Part shown: piece after piece, positions 18,357-27,301 of the stretch
How positions within the stretch are numbered: position 1 is the stretch's first letter
Layout of the letters: each line of letters starts with the position of its first letter
NCBI RefSeq assembly: GCF_009789675.1
Contig: NZ_CP046916.1
Span: forward strand, 1,189,747 to 1,253,746
Direction: 5' to 3'
Length of the DNA stretch: 64,000 nt
Origin: Paraburkholderia acidisoli
GTDB taxonomy: Bacteria; Pseudomonadota; Gammaproteobacteria; Burkholderiales; Burkholderiaceae
Program-made: the position numbers and the translations under genes
Notes under the pieces: generated by a model
What the model was told of the DNA's origin: nothing
Databases searched by the model: none
Seen by the model: only the letters and a program-made list of their open reading frames with translations

Positions 18357-20333
18357 TCAAACGTCGAGCGCGGCCAACGCTTCCGCGCGCGGTGCCACGC
18401 GCCACGTATTGCGGCCCGCGCGCTTGGCCTCGTACATGGCGGCATCGGCGAGACACAGCGGATCGTCGGCGAGCGCGTGGCCTTCGGCTTCGACCGACAA
18501 GGCGGCGCTTGCGTTCGGCGCGGCGCCGCTGGCAACGGTCCCAGCGTTCGCAGGGTTCGCGCCAATCGCACCATTCGCGCCCGTGGCCCCTGTCGCGCCG
18601 CGCTGGCCCGCGAGCACGACGCCCACGCTCGCGCTCATTTCGATCAGCTTGCCGTTCATCGCGAGCGGTTTCGACACGGCCAGGCAGATCGCCGCCGCGA
18701 TACGCTCGCCCGTGCGCGCGTCGTCCACGCCGCGGCTCGCCACCACGAATTCGTCGCCGCCCAGACGGCACACGATATCGTCGGTGCGCACCGTCGCCGC
18801 CAACCTGCGCGCGACTTCGCGCAGCAGCACGTCGCCGGTATCGTGGCCGTAGCGGTCGTTGATCGCCTTGAAGCCGTCCATGTCGATAAAGAACAGCGCA
18901 TAGGGCTTGCCGCTCGCACGCAACGCGCCGAGCGAGTCCTGCAACGCGCGCCGGTTCGCGAGGCCGGTGAGCGGATCGAGCAACGCGCTCTCGCGCAGGC
19001 GCTGCTCGGTGCGGCGCTGCTCGGTCACGTCGTGCGACATCACGTAGAAGCCCGTGACCTTGCCGTCGCGTTCGGCCGGGATATAGGTCGCGCACCAGAC
19101 GCGCTCGGGCGCGGCCGCATAGCGCACGTTCTCGCAGGTCACGCGTTCGCCCGCGAGCGCGCGCGCGAAGAACGGCTGCAATGCCTCGAAGGTCTCCGTG
19201 CCGAGCGTCTCGCGCAGGCTATGGCCGCGCAGCAGCGAGGGATCGGCGGCGAACACGCGGCGGAAGGTTTCGTTGTTGAACTGATAGCAGAGATTGCGAT
19301 CGACCACGGCGATCAGCGCGGGCAGATTGTCGGTGATGGTCTGCATGGCGTCGCGGCTGCGGCGCAGTTCCACGGTGCGTTCGCGCACGCGCTCTTCGAG
19401 TTCGACGTGATAGTTGCGCAGCGCCTCTTCGCTCTTCTTGCGGCTGCTGATGTCCTGCACGGCCGCGATGAAATGCAGCGGCGCGCCCGAGACGTCGCGC
19501 ACGAGCGAGACGGCGAGGCTCACCCACACCGGCGTGCCGTCGGGGCGCAGATAGCGCTTCTCCATCGCGTACGTGGCCTGCCGACCCGCGAGCAGTTCCG
19601 AAGCCAGCGCGACGTCGCCGGCAACATCGGCGGGATGGGTGACGGAGGCGAACGTGCGCTTGCGCAACGTCGCTTCGTCATAGCCGACGATCTCCGTGAA
19701 CTTCTTGTTCACGTCGAGGAAACGACCGTCGAGATCGACCACGGCCTTGCCGATGGGCGTCTGTTCGAACACGGTGCGAAAGCGCGCCTCGCTGATCGCG
19801 AGCGAGCGGCGGTCGCGCTCGTGCGCGGTGCGCGAGCGCAGCAACTGGCGGCGCGTTTCCAGTTCGCGCTCGACCAGCTGCGCGAACTCGTCGAGCATGG
19901 CGGCCTGGTTCGCGTCGAAGCTGCGCGGCGCGGCGTCGATCAGGCACAACGTGCCGATCACCTGGCCGTTGGCGAGCTTCAGCGGCGCGCCCGCATAGAA
20001 GCGGATATGCGGTTCGCCCGTCACGAGCGGGTTGTCGGCGAAGCGCTCGTCGTCGAGCGCGTCTTCCACCACCAGCAGCCGTTTGCTCAGCACCGCGTGC
20101 GCGCAGAACGACATGCTGCGCGGCGTCTCGCAGGCGGCAAGACCGTGATGCGACTTGAACCACTGGCGGTCTTCGTCGACGAGTGAAATCAGCACGATCG
20201 GCACGCCGAACGCGAACGCCGCGAGCCGCGCGATGCGATCGAACGCCTCCTCGGGATCGGTGTCCAGGATATCGAGCTGCCGCAGCGCGTGCAGACGTAC
20301 GTCCTCGTCGAGAGGCAGGGGTGCCGTGATCAT
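18357..20333 (-). CDS. GAF-PAS-PAS-GGDEF diguanylate cyclase
   Basis: 658-aa cytoplasmic c-di-GMP synthase. GAF occupies residues 1-160 (PIVLISLVDEDRQWFKSHHG), PAS 1 181-300 (FEQTPIGKAVVDLDGRFLDV), PAS 2 327-440, GGDEF 450-640. The active site GGDEF is at 525-529 and the inhibitory RxxD site (R516-D519) lies five residues before RLGGDEF spacing permitting. Odd point: residues ~576-620 are a low-complexity Gly/Ala/Asn insert (RGATGATGANGAIGAN) placed between the SVGVVLA strand and the LADAAMYEAK helix, where GGDEF domains normally have a short loop. The gene may act with the photoreceptor cluster next to it. Confidence 0.92.
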   Translation of the reverse strand: MITAPLPLDEDVRLHALRQLDILDTDPEEAFDRIARLAAFAFGVPIVLISLVDEDRQWFKSHHGLAACETPRSMSFCAHAVLSKRLLVVEDALDDERFADNPLVTGEPHIRFYAGAPLKLANGQVIGTLCLIDAAPRSFDANQAAMLDEFAQLVERELETRRQLLRSRTAHERDRRSLAISEARFRTVFEQTPIGKAVVDLDGRFLDVNKKFTEIVGYDEATLRKRTFASVTHPADVAGDVALASELLAGRQATYAMEKRYLRPDGTPVWVSLAVSLVRDVSGAPLHFIAAVQDISSRKKSEEALRNYHVELEERVRERTVELRRSRDAMQTITDNLPALIAVVDRNLCYQFNNETFRRVFAADPSLLRGHSLRETLGTETFEALQPFFARALAGERVTCENVRYAAAPERVWCATYIPAERDGKVTGFYVMSHDVTEQRRTEQRLRESALLDPLTGLANRRALQDSLGALRASGKPYALFFIDMDGFKAINDRYGHDTGDVLLREVARRLAATVRTDDIVCRLGGDEFVVASRGVDDARTGERIAAAICLAVSKPLAMNGKLIEMSASVGVVLAGQRGATGATGANGAIGANPANAGTVASGAAPNASAALSVEAEGHALADDPLCLADAAMYEAKRAGRNTWRVAPRAEALAALDV

Positions 20334-21040
20334 TGCGTGGGGTTCGCCAGATTCGCCAGTACAAAACGGTTACGGGGCGTGGATGCCGCAACTTCGCGCT
20401 ACCGCCTCGAGGCGCTTTTGCATGGTCAACCGCACTGACGCGCCTCAGTGGTTATCGGCAGCGCGCAGCAAAACCTGAAGCGCGGGTAAGTCCCGAGGCG
20501 CCGCCGCGCCGGGGCGCGCGGCGGCGCGGCGAAGCGCACGACCGTTCCATACCGCGGGCGTTTCGAGTCTGCGCGCCGGCTCACGCGGCCGTGGCGCGTC
20601 ATGGCGAACGCGTGCATTCACGGGCGATTGACGCGATTCGAACGGCTTCAATTCACCACCCGGTTAATTCGCCATCCCAACTATCTACCCAATTTGGCCA
20701 CGCCTGTTCGGCCTTGATGCAACGTTCCAGCCCTTTAAAAAAACCGTGCCAGTGGCTTAAGCAACGCGGGGGCGCCGCCGTAAAGAGGGCAAAGTTCACT
20801 TGCATTCACCGGTCACATGAGATCCCTGGCGTCAACCCTGCGATTGATCACCCTTCGCCCCGCTACCTCGGCGCGCAGCACCGGCACGCGCACGCGCGCC
20901 GTGTTGCACAGCCGTCGTGCATCGCTGTCGCCTTCGCTGCCGCAAGCTTCGCGTTCGACCGCGGCAATCCGTCAACCCGCTACGTCGCGCCACTACGCCG
21001 CGCGCCGTCTCGCGGCGCTGTCGCGCACGCGTCGCATTTA
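20334..21040. other. 707-bp divergent intergenic region
   Basis: The frame of the GGDEF-EAL gene stays open through it, but the translation is Arg/Ser/Thr-rich and lacks any domain. It contains an AT-richer patch with an A-run (about 20650-20760) and GC-rich flanks. It probably holds the promoters of the two divergent c-di-GMP genes. No RNA gene or terminator is recognised. Confidence 0.35.
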
Positions 21041-23023
21041 ATGAACGGGATACGGGAGATGAATCAGGAAGCTTTCGCCACGCTGCATCACGGCGACGCC
21101 GCAGTGCCCGCGGGCGCCTGGTATGCGCGCGCCCGTGCCGCCTTGCGCGCCTCGCTGCGCAAGCGCACCAAGCTGTTCATCAGCATGTTCTTCGCGTTGT
21201 TCGCCATGCAAACGGCGCTGCTCGCGAGCCAGCTCGTCGCGATCGGTCATGCGCTCGAACGTGCCGATACGCTCTGGAACGATCGCCCCGCCAACGCCGC
21301 GAACGAGATGCCGACGTTGCCCGCGCAACCGTCGACGTCCGCTGTGCCTGCCCTGACCGCGTCGCGCGCCGCCGGGCAAACGTGGCATCGCGAAGCCGAC
21401 GACGTGCGCTCGCGCCTGCATCGCACGCTCGAATCGGCGTTCGCCATCGCGCTCACGACGCTCGCGTTCGGCCTGCTGCTGCTGCGCCATCTCGAACTCA
21501 CGCTGCTGCGCCCGCTCAAGACACTCACCGACTCGCTCGTGCGTCTCGCGCACGGCGAGGACATGCGCGCGCTGCCCCCGCTGAATCGCTCCGACGAGAT
21601 CGGCGCGCTGGCTCGCGCGTTCGATACGTTGTGCGAAAAATCGCATGAGCTGAAGATGGCGCACGAAGCCACGCGCGCCGCCGAAGCGCAGGCGCAAACG
21701 CTGGCCCGCCACGATCCGCTCACCGGCTTGCCGAACCGCCGCCTGCTGGCCGCCGAACTCGCCACGGCGCTCGAGGCCACACAGCGCCATTCGACCGACT
21801 ATCTCGTGCTGGTGATCGACCTCGACCGCTTCAAGCCCGTGAACGACTTCCACGGCCACGCGGCGGGCGACACGGTGCTGTGCGAAATCGCGGCGCGCCT
21901 GCGCCGCGTGGTGCGCGACGGCGACACGGTCGCGCGGCTGGGCGGCGACGAATTCGCGGTGCTCGTGCGCGTGCATCGCGACGATCATGTCGAAGCCGCG
22001 AGCGAACTCGCGCAGCGTCTGCTCGCCGCGATCCGCGCGCCCATCGACATCGGCAAGGTGCGCATCAACGTGGACGCGAGCATCGGCATCGCGTGCATTC
22101 CGCGCGACGGCGGCGACCCCGACGCGCTGCTGCGCGCTGCCGACATCGCCATGTATCGCGCGAAGTGCGAAGGCAAAAGCACGTATCGCTTCTTCGAACA
22201 GAAGATGGACGACGAGCTGCGCCTGCAAGCCTCGCTCGAATCGGACCTGCGCCGCGCGCTCGCGGGCGGCGAGATTCGCCCGTTCTATCAACCGCTCGTG
22301 CGTCTCGCCGATGGCCAGACCACCGGCTTCGAAGTGCTCGCGCGCTGGCACCACGAGCAGCGCGGCTGGATTTCGCCCGACGTGTTCGTACCGCTCATCG
22401 AGCAGATGGGCATTTCGCCCGCCTTCACGGCCTCGATCCTGCGCCGCGCCTGCCGCGACGCGCTGCGCTGGCCGCAGCGCTATCACCTCGCGCTGAACCT
22501 GTCGCCCGCGCAGTTCAAGGACACGCAACTGGCCGCGCTCCTGCTCACGATTCTCGCGGACGAAGGCATGCCGCCCGAGCGCCTCGAGATCGAAATCACC
22601 GAGTCGGCGCTGATGCACAACTTCGACGTCGCACGCGCCGTGCTCGCCGACTTCCGCCGCGCGGGGCTGCGCATGGCGCTCGACGACTTCGGCACCGGCT
22701 ATTCGAGCCTGCAGCGGCTGCGCGAGCTGAAGGTCGACAAGGTGAAGATCGACCGCTCGTTCGTCCTTTCCATGGCGACGTGCAATGAAAGCGCGAAGAT
22801 CGTCGATGCGATCATCGCGCTCTCGTCGAGCCTCGGCATGGCCACGGTCGCCGAAGGGGTGGAAACCGCGGAGATCGCCCGCACGCTCGCGGCCAAGGGC
22901 TGCGATTACGCGCAAGGCTATTTCTTCGGCAAGGCGATGGCGGCGCGCGAGATCGACGCCCTGCTGGACATCGATCTTTCGCAATCCGAATCACATCACA
23001 AGTGGCTCATAGAAGCCGCGTAA
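21041..23023 (+). CDS. Membrane-bound GGDEF-EAL protein
   Basis: 660-aa protein with TM1 (~44-68), a short periplasmic loop (~69-130), TM2 (~131-150), a HAMP region (LLRPLKTLTDSLVRLAHGED), GGDEF and EAL. GGDEF is intact (301-305) with RxxD (R292-D295). The EAL domain keeps E431 (as EVLARW), N485, the pair D548-D549 in DDFGTGYSSL, K569 and E605 (AEGVET), so phosphodiesterase activity is likely as well as cyclase potential. An ATG six codons later is an alternative start. Only 30 bp separates it from motA, suggesting cotranscription with the flagellar stator genes. Confidence 0.92.
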   Translation: MNGIREMNQEAFATLHHGDAAVPAGAWYARARAALRASLRKRTKLFISMFFALFAMQTALLASQLVAIGHALERADTLWNDRPANAANEMPTLPAQPSTSAVPALTASRAAGQTWHREADDVRSRLHRTLESAFAIALTTLAFGLLLLRHLELTLLRPLKTLTDSLVRLAHGEDMRALPPLNRSDEIGALARAFDTLCEKSHELKMAHEATRAAEAQAQTLARHDPLTGLPNRRLLAAELATALEATQRHSTDYLVLVIDLDRFKPVNDFHGHAAGDTVLCEIAARLRRVVRDGDTVARLGGDEFAVLVRVHRDDHVEAASELAQRLLAAIRAPIDIGKVRINVDASIGIACIPRDGGDPDALLRAADIAMYRAKCEGKSTYRFFEQKMDDELRLQASLESDLRRALAGGEIRPFYQPLVRLADGQTTGFEVLARWHHEQRGWISPDVFVPLIEQMGISPAFTASILRRACRDALRWPQRYHLALNLSPAQFKDTQLAALLLTILADEGMPPERLEIEITESALMHNFDVARAVLADFRRAGLRMALDDFGTGYSSLQRLRELKVDKVKIDRSFVLSMATCNESAKIVDAIIALSSSLGMATVAEGVETAEIARTLAAKGCDYAQGYFFGKAMAAREIDALLDIDLSQSESHHKWLIEAA

Positions 23024-23053
23024 ATACTCCATTCTGGGAAGAAGGTACATATC

Positions 23054-23923
23054 ATGTTTGTCGCAATCGGCTGGGTCCTCGTGCTGGGATCGGTGATCGG
23101 AAGCTTCGTGGGCGTGGGGGGCCACCTGCCCGCACTCGTGCAACCGTTCGAACTCCTTTGTATTTTTGGCGCGGCGATCGGCGCGTTCGTGGTGAGCAAC
23201 CCGCGCTCCACGCTCGGCAAGACGCTCAAGGCCATCCCCACCTGTTTCAAGGGCGGCGGCTATAGCAAGGCGCAATATCTGGAACTCATCGCGCTGCTGT
23301 ACGAATTGCTCAACAAGGCGCGCAAGGAAGGCATGATGGCGCTCGAAGCGGATATCGAAGCGCCCGAAAGCAGCCCGCTGTTCCAGAAGTACGCACGCGT
23401 GCTCTCCGACCATCATCTGCTCGACTTCATCGTCGACTACCTGCGCATGATGTCGAGCGGCAACGTCAATCCGATGGAAATGCAGGACCTGATGGACGAA
23501 GAGCTTGAAACCCACCATCACGAAGTGTCCGTGGCGCCCAACGCGATCCAGAAGATGGCCGACGGCCTGCCCGCGTTCGGCATCGTCGCGGCGGTGATGG
23601 GCGTGGTCCACACGATGGGTTCCGTGGGCCAGCCGCCCGCCGTGCTCGGCGAGATGATCGCGGGCGCGCTCGTGGGCACCTTCCTCGGCATTCTGCTCGC
23701 CTACGGTTTTGTCGGCCCGCTCGCCGATCTGCTCAACGCCAAGGGCAAGGCCGCCAGCAAGCCGTTCCAGTGCGTGAAGGCCGTGCTGCTCGCCTCGCTC
23801 GCGGGCTATGCGCCGCCGGTGGCCGTGGAATTCGGCCGCAAAGTGCTGTTCACGGCCGACCGCCCGAGCTTCCAGGAGCTGGACGAAGCCGTGCGCGCGA
23901 CCAAGGCGCCGAAGGCTGCTTAG
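23054..23923 (+). CDS. motA: Flagellar motor stator protein MotA
   Basis: 289-aa inner-membrane stator subunit. TM helices are at ~1-20 and ~32-50, and the conserved pair near 170-225 (GLPAFGIVAAVMGVVHTMG and GEMIAGALVGTFLGILLAYG). The cytoplasmic loop includes the charged stretch RKEGMMALEADIEAPE used for torque generation. Ribosome site GAAGG precedes the ATG. It forms an A5B2 proton channel with MotB, encoded 10 bp downstream. Confidence 0.96.
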   Translation: MFVAIGWVLVLGSVIGSFVGVGGHLPALVQPFELLCIFGAAIGAFVVSNPRSTLGKTLKAIPTCFKGGGYSKAQYLELIALLYELLNKARKEGMMALEADIEAPESSPLFQKYARVLSDHHLLDFIVDYLRMMSSGNVNPMEMQDLMDEELETHHHEVSVAPNAIQKMADGLPAFGIVAAVMGVVHTMGSVGQPPAVLGEMIAGALVGTFLGILLAYGFVGPLADLLNAKGKAASKPFQCVKAVLLASLAGYAPPVAVEFGRKVLFTADRPSFQELDEAVRATKAPKAA

Positions 23924-23933
23924 GAGTTCGAAC

Positions 23934-24956
23934 ATGGCGGAACGTAATTCCGGCGGGCGCGGCTCGCAAGACGGCGCGGCGGCCACCACGACCATCGTGC
24001 GTCGCGTAAAGAAAGGCGGCGGGCACGAAGGTCATCATGGCGGCGCGTGGAAGATCGCCTATGCCGACTTCGTGACGGCGATGATGGCGTTCTTTCTGCT
24101 GATGTGGCTGCTCGGCTCGACCTCGCAGTACGACCGCGACGGCATCGAAAAGTACTTCAACACGCCGCTCTCCAGCATGATGGGCGGCAAGCCGAATTCG
24201 GCGAACCCGAACCCGAGCGTCGTGCAGGGCGGCGGTCGCGATCTGTCGTCGAAAACGCCGGCCGTGGGCGGTCCGACCGCGAAGAACACGGCCGCGCACG
24301 GCGTGCCCGTCGCCGTGCCCGTGACGGACACCGACAAGGCCAAACTCTCCGAGTTGAAGCAGAAGCTCACGGCGCTCATCGAGCAGAAGCCGGAGTTGAA
24401 GGCGTACAAGGACCAGATTCGCATGTCGATCACGGACGAAGGCTTGCGGATCGAACTCGTCGATTCGCTCAAGCGGCCGATGTTCGCGACCGGTAGCGCG
24501 AAGCTCGAAGACTACGCGTACCAGATCCTCGTGCAGATCGGCAGCGCGCTCAACGACGTCGACAACGGCGTGTCGATCGCGGGCCATACGGATTCCGTGC
24601 AGTATTCGGGCGGTCTCGCGGGCTATTCGAACTGGGAGCTGTCGAGCGATCGCGCGAACGCGGCGCGGCGCGCGCTGGTCGCGGGTCATCTGCGCGAAGA
24701 GAAGCTGCTGCAGGTGCGCGGTCTCGCGGATGTGCTTCCGCTCGACAAGGACACGGCCGACAGCCCGCTCAACCGGCGTATCAGCATTCTCGTGCTGAAC
24801 AAGGCCGCCGAGCGCGCGTTCTTCGAGCAGGCGGGGCACTTCAATGCCGCCGCACCCGAGAAAACCGCCGCTCCATCGCCGGCGCCGACATCAACGACGG
24901 CGCGCGCGACCGCCACGGCAACGCCCGCGGTGCCCGCGACGCCGAAGGCGTCGTAG
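23934..24956 (+). CDS. motB: Flagellar motor protein MotB
   Basis: 340-aa stator subunit anchoring the motor to peptidoglycan. The single TM (YADFVTAMMAFFLLMWLLG) carries the proton-binding D45. The C-terminal OmpA/MotB domain has PMFATGSAKLEDYAYQIL, SIAGHTDS and NWELSSDRANAARR..VAGHL. The C-tail (~305-340) is Pro/Ala/Thr-rich. TAGGAG overlapping the motA stop serves as ribosome site. Genes usually following motAB in an enterobacterial operon (cheA, cheW) are absent; a strong terminator ends the unit. Confidence 0.96.
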   Translation: MAERNSGGRGSQDGAAATTTIVRRVKKGGGHEGHHGGAWKIAYADFVTAMMAFFLLMWLLGSTSQYDRDGIEKYFNTPLSSMMGGKPNSANPNPSVVQGGGRDLSSKTPAVGGPTAKNTAAHGVPVAVPVTDTDKAKLSELKQKLTALIEQKPELKAYKDQIRMSITDEGLRIELVDSLKRPMFATGSAKLEDYAYQILVQIGSALNDVDNGVSIAGHTDSVQYSGGLAGYSNWELSSDRANAARRALVAGHLREEKLLQVRGLADVLPLDKDTADSPLNRRISILVLNKAAERAFFEQAGHFNAAAPEKTAAPSPAPTSTTARATATATPAVPATPKAS

Positions 24957-24991
24957 TCGGACACGGACACCTCGCTTTCCCGCTCGATGAG

Positions 24992-25028
24992 CCGCATGAC
25001 GTTCGCGAACGTCATGCGGTTTTTTTTG
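24992..25028 (+). terminator. Rho-independent terminator after motB
   Basis: A perfect 28-base palindrome (24992-25019, arms reading ccgcatgacgttcg / cgaacgtcatgcgg) is followed directly by a run of about eight T. It lies 36 bp after the motB stop. Confidence 0.93.
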
Positions 25029-25166
25029 CATTGCGGCATGGCGTACGGCCCTTTTGGCGTTTAAGGGCGAATGGAGGGCACGCGGCTTGCGCTCCCGCAC
25101 GATATGAATCGCATCCAGACGCGCTGGCGCGGTTCACATCCCAATGTAGCTCCTCAGGAGACCATC

Positions 25167-25643
25167 ATGCCTACCTTCACTCCTCCTCCGATGCCCACCT
25201 CGGCCAGCCACGGCGCCCGTATCGTCGGCAAGGGCCAGTTGAGCGCAGCCGGTCCCGGCCCGAACGTCATGGCGGCGAGCACGCTCGACAGCGACCGCGT
25301 GATTAGTTCGGATGGCCAGGAAGTCGGCAAGATCAAGGAAATCATGCTCGACGTGCAAAGCGGCCGCGTGGCGTATGCGGTGCTATCGACGGGCGGTTTT
25401 CTCGGTATCGGCGACAAGCTGCTCGCCATTCCCTGGAACGCACTCGTGCTCGATACGAGCCGCAAGTGCTTCCTGCTCAACGTGTCGTCGGAGCGCGTGA
25501 AGGATGCGCCGGGCTTCGACAAGGACAGCTGGCCCACCATGGCCGATGCGCGCTGGGGCAGCACACTGCACGCGTACTACGGCGCTGAACCGTATTGGGC
25601 CGCCGTCGAACCGGTCACGCCGGCACGCGACGACCTGCATTGA
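25167..25643 (+). CDS. PRC-barrel domain protein
   Basis: 158-aa cytoplasmic protein with a PRC-barrel (residues ~45-110): ASTLDSDRVISSDGQEVGKI, KEIMLDVQSGRVAYAVLS, GFLGIGDKLLAIPWNAL. The N-terminus is Pro-rich. The C-terminal part has DSWPTMADARWGSTLHAYYG, which is common in stress-associated PRC-barrel proteins of proteobacteria. AGGAG sits six bases before the ATG. It is monocistronic with its own terminator. Exact role unknown. Confidence 0.88.
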   Translation: MPTFTPPPMPTSASHGARIVGKGQLSAAGPGPNVMAASTLDSDRVISSDGQEVGKIKEIMLDVQSGRVAYAVLSTGGFLGIGDKLLAIPWNALVLDTSRKCFLLNVSSERVKDAPGFDKDSWPTMADARWGSTLHAYYGAEPYWAAVEPVTPARDDLH

Positions 25644-25659
25644 CAGTCCCAGCACTCAT

Positions 25660-25703
25660 GGTGGCCCCAGACGCGGCGTACGCGTCTGGGGCCACCTTGT
25701 TTT
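25660..25703 (+). terminator. Rho-independent terminator after the PRC-barrel gene
   Basis: Arms ggtggccccagacgcg (25660-25675) and cgcgtctggggccacc (25681-25696) pair perfectly around a 5-base loop and are followed by a T-rich tract (ttgtttttt). Confidence 0.93.
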
Positions 25704-26041
25704 TTAACGTTTTGCCCGGCCAGCGAGCGAATGATCGAACTGGAGGCTTTATGGCGTCTTTCTCGCCCGATTGCCCGCGGCGCGCGCGCTTTAAACTGGT
25801 TTCACGGTCGGACGAGACAAGCCGGCGCGAAGAGACCAAAGCAGGACGCAGCAAGCTCGGATCGAGTGAGTATCAAGCGAACAGGCGGGGACGGTGATGG
25901 GAATTTCGAACTGGATTCTGGTGCTGGAGTGCGCCTATATGGAGTTCTCCAGCTGGCGTGGGAAGAACGTCTATCGACGTACCGTGGCTTACGATCGTGT
26001 GGTTTGGTGTTGAAGTGAAGCGGGGGGGTTGGTGTAGTGCT
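25704..26041. other. Region between PRC-barrel terminator and repeat array
   Basis: Apart from the 38-codon frame at 25897 I see no supported gene. Base composition drifts from GC-rich to mixed, and a G-run (26020-26027) directly precedes the array. Confidence 0.4.
25897..26013 (+). CDS. Possible small ORF before the repeat array (38 aa)
   Basis: An ATG with a GGGGACGG stretch upstream opens a 38-codon frame rich in Trp, Tyr and aliphatic residues (start MGISNWILVLECAYMEF), ending 28 bp before the 14-bp array. It has no recognised homologue and its codon use cannot be judged at this length. It could be a leader peptide for a transcript that runs through the array to the terminator at 26549, or chance. 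Confidence 0.25.
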   Translation: MGISNWILVLECAYMEFSSWRGKNVYRRTVAYDRVVWC

Positions 26042-26530
26042 GTAGATGTGCTGCTGTAGATGTGCTGCTGTAGATGTACTGCTGTAGATGTACTGCTGTA
26101 GATGTACTGCTGTAGATGTACTGCTGTAGATGTACTGCTGTAGATGTACCGCCGTAGATGTACCGCTGTAGATGTACCGCTGTAGATGTACCGCTGTAGA
26201 TGTACCGCTGTAGATGTACTGCTGTCGATGTACTGCTGTCGATGTACTGCTGTCGATGTACTGCTGTCGATGTACTGCTGTCGATGTACTGCTGTTGATG
26301 TACCGCCGTAGATGTACCGCCGTAGATGTACCGCCGTAGATGTACCGCCGTAGATGTACCGCCGTAGATGTACCGCCGTAGATGTACCGCCGTAGATGTA
26401 CCGCCGTAGATGTACCGATGAATACGTACCCCGTAAACGTATTGCCGTAGATATACCGCTGTAGACATTCCGCCGTAGAAGTACTGTTTAAGCTGTATCG
26501 CCGTAGAGGTATCGCCGTAAATGCAAACCT
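26042..26530. repeat. 14-bp tandem repeat array (27 good units plus 8 decayed)
   Basis: The unit is GTAGATGTACYGCY on the plus strand. Exactly 27 units fill 26042-26419 without a length change. Variants come in blocks: two with gtgctgct, five gtagatgtactgct, five ccgcc/ccgct units, five gtcgatgtactgct, one gttg, then eight ccgcc-type. To 26530 eight further units decay but stay in 14-bp phase except for one 13-mer. A weak copy (10 of 14) precedes the array. Because 14 is not a multiple of three, both minus-strand frames that avoid stops encode a 14-residue repeat (YIYGGTSTAVHLRR); I regard this as an artefact. It is a minisatellite-like locus prone to slippage. Confidence 0.95.
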
Positions 26531-26548
26531 GTAGCAACCAACGAACAA

Positions 26549-26583
26549 GGCCCGACCTCCTGAGAGGCCGGGCCAAGTTTTTT
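26549..26583 (+). terminator. Terminator closing the repeat region (plus strand)
   Basis: GGCCCGaCCTC (26549-26559) pairs with GAGGcCGGGCC (26564-26574), one mismatch, loop ctga, followed by aagtttttt. The T-run is on the plus-strand side, pointing to a plus transcript coming through the array; the minus side (ttgttcgtt) could also end ligK transcripts weakly. Confidence 0.75.
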
Positions 26584-26615
26584 GCGCAGTTGGCTAACGT
26601 ATCGACCGACGTAAT

Positions 26616-27299
26616 TTAGTCGATGTAGCGCAGGCCCAGTTTCTCCAGCGGCTCGCGCATCTTGTACATATCCAGCCCGAGCACGCCCGACGCCAGCTTC
26701 GCGCGCTTCTCGGCTTCGAGCGACTCGCGCGCGCTCGCCTTGTCGAGCGTTTCGGCGGCCTTCGCGGCCGGCACGATCACGACGCCGTCGCTGTCGGCGA
26801 CCACCACGTCGCCCGGATTCACCAGCGCGCCCGCGCACACCACCGGAATGTTCACCGAGCCGAGCGTCGCCTTGATGGTGCCCTTCGACGAAATCGCCTT
26901 GCTCCACACCGGGAAGCCCATTTCCTGCAGCACGCTCACGTCGCGCACGCCACCGTCGATGATCAACGCACGCGCGCCGCGCGCCTTGAAGCTCGTCGCG
27001 AGCAGGTCACCGAAGTAACCGTCGGTGCAATCGGCGGTAATGGCGGCCACCACCACGTCGCCCGGTTGAATCTGTTCGGCCGCCACGTGCAGCATCCAGT
27101 TGTCGCCGGGGTGAAGCAGCACCGTCACCGCCGTGCCCGACGCCTGCGCGCCCGCATAAATCGGCCGCATATACGGCTTCATGAGACCCACGCGCCCCAT
27201 GGCTTCGTGCACGGTCGCGCTGCCCAGCGCGCCCAGTTGTTCCGCCACGCGCGCATCCGCGCGCACGATGTTGCGATACACCACTCCGAGTTCGTACAT
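26616..27299 (-). CDS. ligK: 4-carboxy-4-hydroxy-2-oxoadipate aldolase / RraA-fold protein
   Basis: 227-aa class II aldolase of the RraA fold that would split 4-carboxy-4-hydroxy-2-oxoadipate to pyruvate and oxaloacetate in the protocatechuate 4,5-cleavage or gallate pathway. The start [11 protein letters not shown] is typical of LigK/GalC. Active-site features: HPGDNWM, the FGDLLATS loop and GGVRD (R119, D120), then [12 protein letters not shown]. It starts two bases after the ligJ stop, so the two are cotranscribed. RraA-like RNase E regulators share the fold but are much shorter and lack this N-terminus. Confidence 0.88.
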   Translation of the reverse strand: MYELGVVYRNIVRADARVAEQLGALGSATVHEAMGRVGLMKPYMRPIYAGAQASGTAVTVLLHPGDNWMLHVAAEQIQPGDVVVAAITADCTDGYFGDLLATSFKARGARALIIDGGVRDVSVLQEMGFPVWSKAISSKGTIKATLGSVNIPVVCAGALVNPGDVVVADSDGVVIVPAAKAAETLDKASARESLEAEKRAKLASGVLGLDMYKMREPLEKLGLRYID

Positions 27300-27301
27300 G
27301 A

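Noticed and set aside
25802..26576. Two minus-strand frames encoding (YIYGGTSTAVHLRR)n over the 14-bp array
   Set aside because: A 14-bp repeat without stops in one frame is open in all frames; the flanks are not conserved and no ribosome site is visible, so a repetitive protein is not supported.
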